Positions 6,509 to 8,573 of a stretch of DNA of 8,573 nucleotides are shown piece after piece (positions within the stretch are counted from its first letter, which is position 1; each line of letters starts with the position of its first letter). Origin of the DNA: DATEZO01 sp035255485 (GTDB taxonomy: Bacteria; Pseudomonadota; Gammaproteobacteria; Burkholderiales; Burkholderiaceae_D). The position numbers and the translations under genes are program-made. Location of the stretch: the NCBI GenBank assembly GCA_035255485.1, contig DATEZO010000096.1, forward strand, positions 1 through 8,573, in the 5' to 3' direction. The notes beneath the pieces are model-generated. The model was not told where the DNA came from. It was given only the letters and a program-made list of their open reading frames with translations, and did not search any database.

Positions 6509-7649
6509 TCGCCGCCTCGGAATTGAGCAGTAGCGCGCCTTCGGTGACCAGGCGTTCGCCATTCGACATCCCTTCGATGAAGCTGGACTCGCTGCCCTTG
6601 AGCGCCACAGTTACCAGACGTTTTTCAAAGATGCCCGGCGTCTTTTCGACAAACACGTAGTTGTGCAGGCCATCCACGATCAGGCTGGTATTGGGCACCT
6701 GAACTCCCTTTTTCTCCCCGTCGGCAAGAAAGAACACTTTCGCGAACATTTCAGGTTTAAGTTTTTTATCCGGATTTTTCACCGAGCAGCGAACCGCGAC
6801 GCGTCGCGTATTCGGATCGAGTGCGAGACCGACACGATCAACCGTCGCTATAAAGCGCTGGCCTGGATAGGCATCCGTTTCGATACTGACGGCTTGGCCT
6901 GGCTTGATTTCGGCGATGCTTCGTTCCGGCACGTCGGCTATCACCCATAGCCGGCTGACATCGGTAATCACAAATAGGGGATTGGGGAGATCCGGACGAA
7001 CTTCCAGCCCCGGATTGACTTGCTTGTCGGCGATGATGCCGGCAATCGGCGCTTTTAATCCAAATTTTCCATTTTCATTTCCGGAGGCATTCAGGTTTTT
7101 CATGCGCAAGCTTGCCCGCTTGGTTTCAGCGACAGCCTGACGGTAGTCTGCTTCTGCTGTTTCATATTCCTTGCGCGCGATCACTTCATTGTCGAAGAGA
7201 TTTTTTGCCCGCTCCAAGGCCAGCTTTTTGCGGACCTCGTCGGCTTGGCCCTTGCGCCAATCGGACTCGGCTGCGGCCAGATCCGGGGAATCGATCTCGA
7301 GCAAGACGGCATTGCGGCCGACGCGATCCCCGATTTCCGCATGCTGCCCCACGACGCGGCCAAGTACCGGCGAACTGACACGTGCCGTGACATTCTCGTC
7401 ATAGATGATGCGGCCATTGACTGGTTCTGCCAACGGCATCGGCGCTTCGGAGACAGAGGCAATTTTGAATGAAGACAGTTCAGCCGCACCCGGTGCAAAT
7501 TTGACAATGCCCGGCTCACGCTTTTCCTTCTGGGGAAGGCCCTCGCTCTTTAACTCGCGCGATGCGGCAACATGCCTGGCACCGGCAACCAATGTGACAC
7601 ATACGAGGGCTACACTGACGGTGGCGATGACTTTGGTTCTCGATTTCAT
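6498..7649 (-). CDS. czcB: Periplasmic adaptor (membrane fusion protein) of the metal RND exporter, CzcB-like
   Basis: This 383-residue adaptor links the inner-membrane pump to the outer-membrane channel. It has an N-terminal membrane anchor or uncleaved signal (about 7-23). The first half of the barrel-sandwich domain is at about 78-122, with RVSSPVLGRVV and IGDRVGRNAVLLEID. An alpha-helical hairpin spans about 124-188, with a strongly charged coiled-coil pattern. The second barrel-sandwich half (FGLKAPIAGIIADK, 196-209), a beta-barrel (about 230-308, including RLWVIADVPE) and a membrane-proximal domain (about 315-375) follow. No histidine-rich metal-binding N-terminal extension is present, unlike some CzcB proteins. 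The ATG at 7647-7649 overlaps the channel gene's TGA by four bases (ATGA). A longer frame to 7682 lies inside the channel gene and lacks support. The downstream pump gene starts within its last codons. Confidence 0.94.
   Translation of the reverse strand: MKSRTKVIATVSVALVCVTLVAGARHVAASRELKSEGLPQKEKREPGIVKFAPGAAELSSFKIASVSEAPMPLAEPVNGRIIYDENVTARVSSPVLGRVVGQHAEIGDRVGRNAVLLEIDSPDLAAAESDWRKGQADEVRKKLALERAKNLFDNEVIARKEYETAEADYRQAVAETKRASLRMKNLNASGNENGKFGLKAPIAGIIADKQVNPGLEVRPDLPNPLFVITDVSRLWVIADVPERSIAEIKPGQAVSIETDAYPGQRFIATVDRVGLALDPNTRRVAVRCSVKNPDKKLKPEMFAKVFFLADGEKKGVQVPNTSLIVDGLHNYVFVEKTPGIFEKRLVTVALKGSESSFIEGMSNGERLVTEGALLLNSEAANAQ
6515..6518 (-). promoter_or_regulatory. Ribosome binding site fixing the czcA start
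   Basis: On the minus strand GAGG lies six bases upstream of the ATG at 6506-6508, inside the last codons of czcB. It supports the internal start MLNKLIDFVL over the longer open frame. Confidence 0.65.
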
Positions 7650-8573
7650 TTTGCACTTTCTTCCATGACGGTCGCTCGCCATGCGGCAAGCGACTTTGCA
7701 TAATCCGCCTGGGCGGAAACCGCCTCCGTTTGCGCCATGCGATAGATGCGGCGGGCATCCAGTACATCCATGACGCCGATGGCGCCGTTCTTAAAGGCGT
7801 ATTCAGCGGCATCGGCAGATCTCCTTGCTGCGGGCAAAAGCTCTTGTTGAAAGCGGAGAACGCGGTCGGCCGCAGCCTGTAGCTCGTGCAGCGATCGGCG
7901 CAGATCGGCGCGCGCCATGCTCCGCGTTTTGCCCAGGTTCTGGCGGGCGGTATCGAGCGCCACTTGCGCAGTACGAATTTCTCCGTCGAAGTAATAGCGC
8001 GTGAACAACGGGATTTGGACCGATACGCCGTAACTGTTGCCGCTTCCTTGCGGGTTGGCGTTACTACTTGGGAAATGCTCAAATTGCACGCCTACTGATA
8101 CATCGCGTGTTCTCGATGCGAGTGCCAGCCTGCTAGCGGCCTCTGCAGCTTCCACACGCGCTTGTGCCGCCTTGATGTCGGGGCGCTGGTCGAGCAACTT
8201 GTCGATCTCGGCTTCCAGCCGCGGCTGATACAGCTCCGGCCATTGATCGGTGGCGTGGACGGCGTTTTCCTGGGCATCGACGCCCATCAATAGCGCGAGT
8301 GCGAGTTGTGCTTTAGCGACGTCGGCTTCCGCTTGGCGACTATCATTCCTAGCGCGCAGTGCGTCAACTTGAATTCTCTCCACGTCCGCGCCGGCGATAT
8401 CTCCCGCCTTTTTCCGCTTTAGTGCCGCATTTACCGTGTTGTCGAACAACGCGACCGTTTCTGTCGCAGTTCGCCATTTTTCTTGCGCAGCGAGCAGGTC
8501 GTAATAGGCCTGGCTGATATTAATCCGGAGCTGTCGCTGCGCTTCCCGCTGGTCGGCGCGCGAGGCACGCTCC
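7646..8573 (-). CDS. czcC: Outer-membrane efflux channel of the metal RND system, CzcC/TolC-like (partial, N-terminus beyond right edge)
   Basis: The frame is open to the right edge and shows 308 codons before the TGA at 7646-7648. Relative to the usual length of somewhat over 400 residues, roughly the first quarter, including signal peptide and first strands, is missing. The visible part begins ERASRADQREAQRQLRINIS. It then shows outer-membrane efflux protein (OEP) repeats: long amphipathic helices (QAYYDLLAAQEKW; ADVERIQVDALRARNDSRQA), the signature QRPDIKAAQARVEAAEA, a beta segment (VSVGVQFEHFP), a second strand pair (YGVSVQIPLF) and a final helical hairpin ending AWRATVMEESAK. This matches the two-repeat layout of TolC-type channels, trimers spanning outer membrane and periplasm. 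An in-frame TTG at 8447-8449 could be mistaken for a start, but coding continues upstream of it. It is the promoter-proximal visible gene of the operon and is coupled to czcB by an ATGA overlap. Confidence 0.93.
   Translation of the reverse strand, partial: ERASRADQREAQRQLRINISQAYYDLLAAQEKWRTATETVALFDNTVNAALKRKKAGDIAGADVERIQVDALRARNDSRQAEADVAKAQLALALLMGVDAQENAVHATDQWPELYQPRLEAEIDKLLDQRPDIKAAQARVEAAEAASRLALASRTRDVSVGVQFEHFPSSNANPQGSGNSYGVSVQIPLFTRYYFDGEIRTAQVALDTARQNLGKTRSMARADLRRSLHELQAAADRVLRFQQELLPAARRSADAAEYAFKNGAIGVMDVLDARRIYRMAQTEAVSAQADYAKSLAAWRATVMEESAK
7659..7663 (-). promoter_or_regulatory. Ribosome binding site for czcB
   Basis: GGAAG on the minus strand lies nine bases upstream of the ATG at 7647-7649, within the last codons of the channel gene. 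It supports the start MKSRTKV rather than the upstream ATG at 7682. Confidence 0.5.

Noticed and set aside
6509..6562. Eighteen-residue N-terminal extension of the pump
   Set aside because: HME-RND pumps start directly with the MLNKLIDF-like helix, and a GAGG site lies six bases before that ATG.
7650..7682. Eleven-residue N-terminal extension of the adaptor
   Set aside because: The inner ATG forms an ATGA overlap with the channel gene and has a GGAAG site, and the extension adds only charged residues before the anchor.
1..8573. CRISPR arrays, tRNA/rRNA genes, insertion sequences, attachment sites
   Set aside because: No regularly spaced repeats, no tRNA-like cloverleaf or rRNA segments, no transposase or integrase frames and no flanking inverted repeats were found on reading.

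Overview
The window looks like chromosomal DNA (or a large replicon) from a betaproteobacterium, most likely of the order Burkholderiales. This rests on moderately high GC with GC-rich third codon positions, the style of the heavy-metal RND proteins, and a DUF1345 membrane protein of a type common in that group. The genus cannot be fixed from the sequence alone. No RNA gene, insertion sequence, CRISPR array or integrase was seen.

The right-hand 7.7 kb (845 to 8573) is one tightly packed minus-strand cluster. In transcription order it holds an outer-membrane channel (czcC-like, entering from the right edge and lacking its N-terminus), a periplasmic adaptor (czcB-like), an inner-membrane heavy-metal RND pump (czcA-like), a small exported DUF2846-type protein, an OmpR-family response regulator and a sensor histidine kinase. 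Five of the six genes are joined by overlaps of 4, 11, 20 and 4 bases or by an 18-base gap, so a single transcript with translational coupling is likely. CBA would form the envelope-spanning metal exporter. The regulator and kinase would sense the envelope or metal state and probably control the operon. The operon promoter and any operator lie outside the window, beyond 8573.

The left end is a separate unit. A DUF1345 membrane protein (minus strand, cut by the left edge) and an uncharacterised three-helix membrane protein of about 122 residues (plus strand, 428 to 796) diverge from an 86-base spacer. The spacer holds a plausible sigma70-type promoter and a small hairpin. The plus-strand gene converges on the kinase gene across a 48-base gap without a clear terminator.

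I see no wholly new system. The most unusual points are the DUF2846-type secreted protein embedded in the efflux operon, the cysteine-bearing periplasmic sensor domain of the kinase, and the unknown small membrane protein. All genes appear intact apart from the two cut by the window edges.
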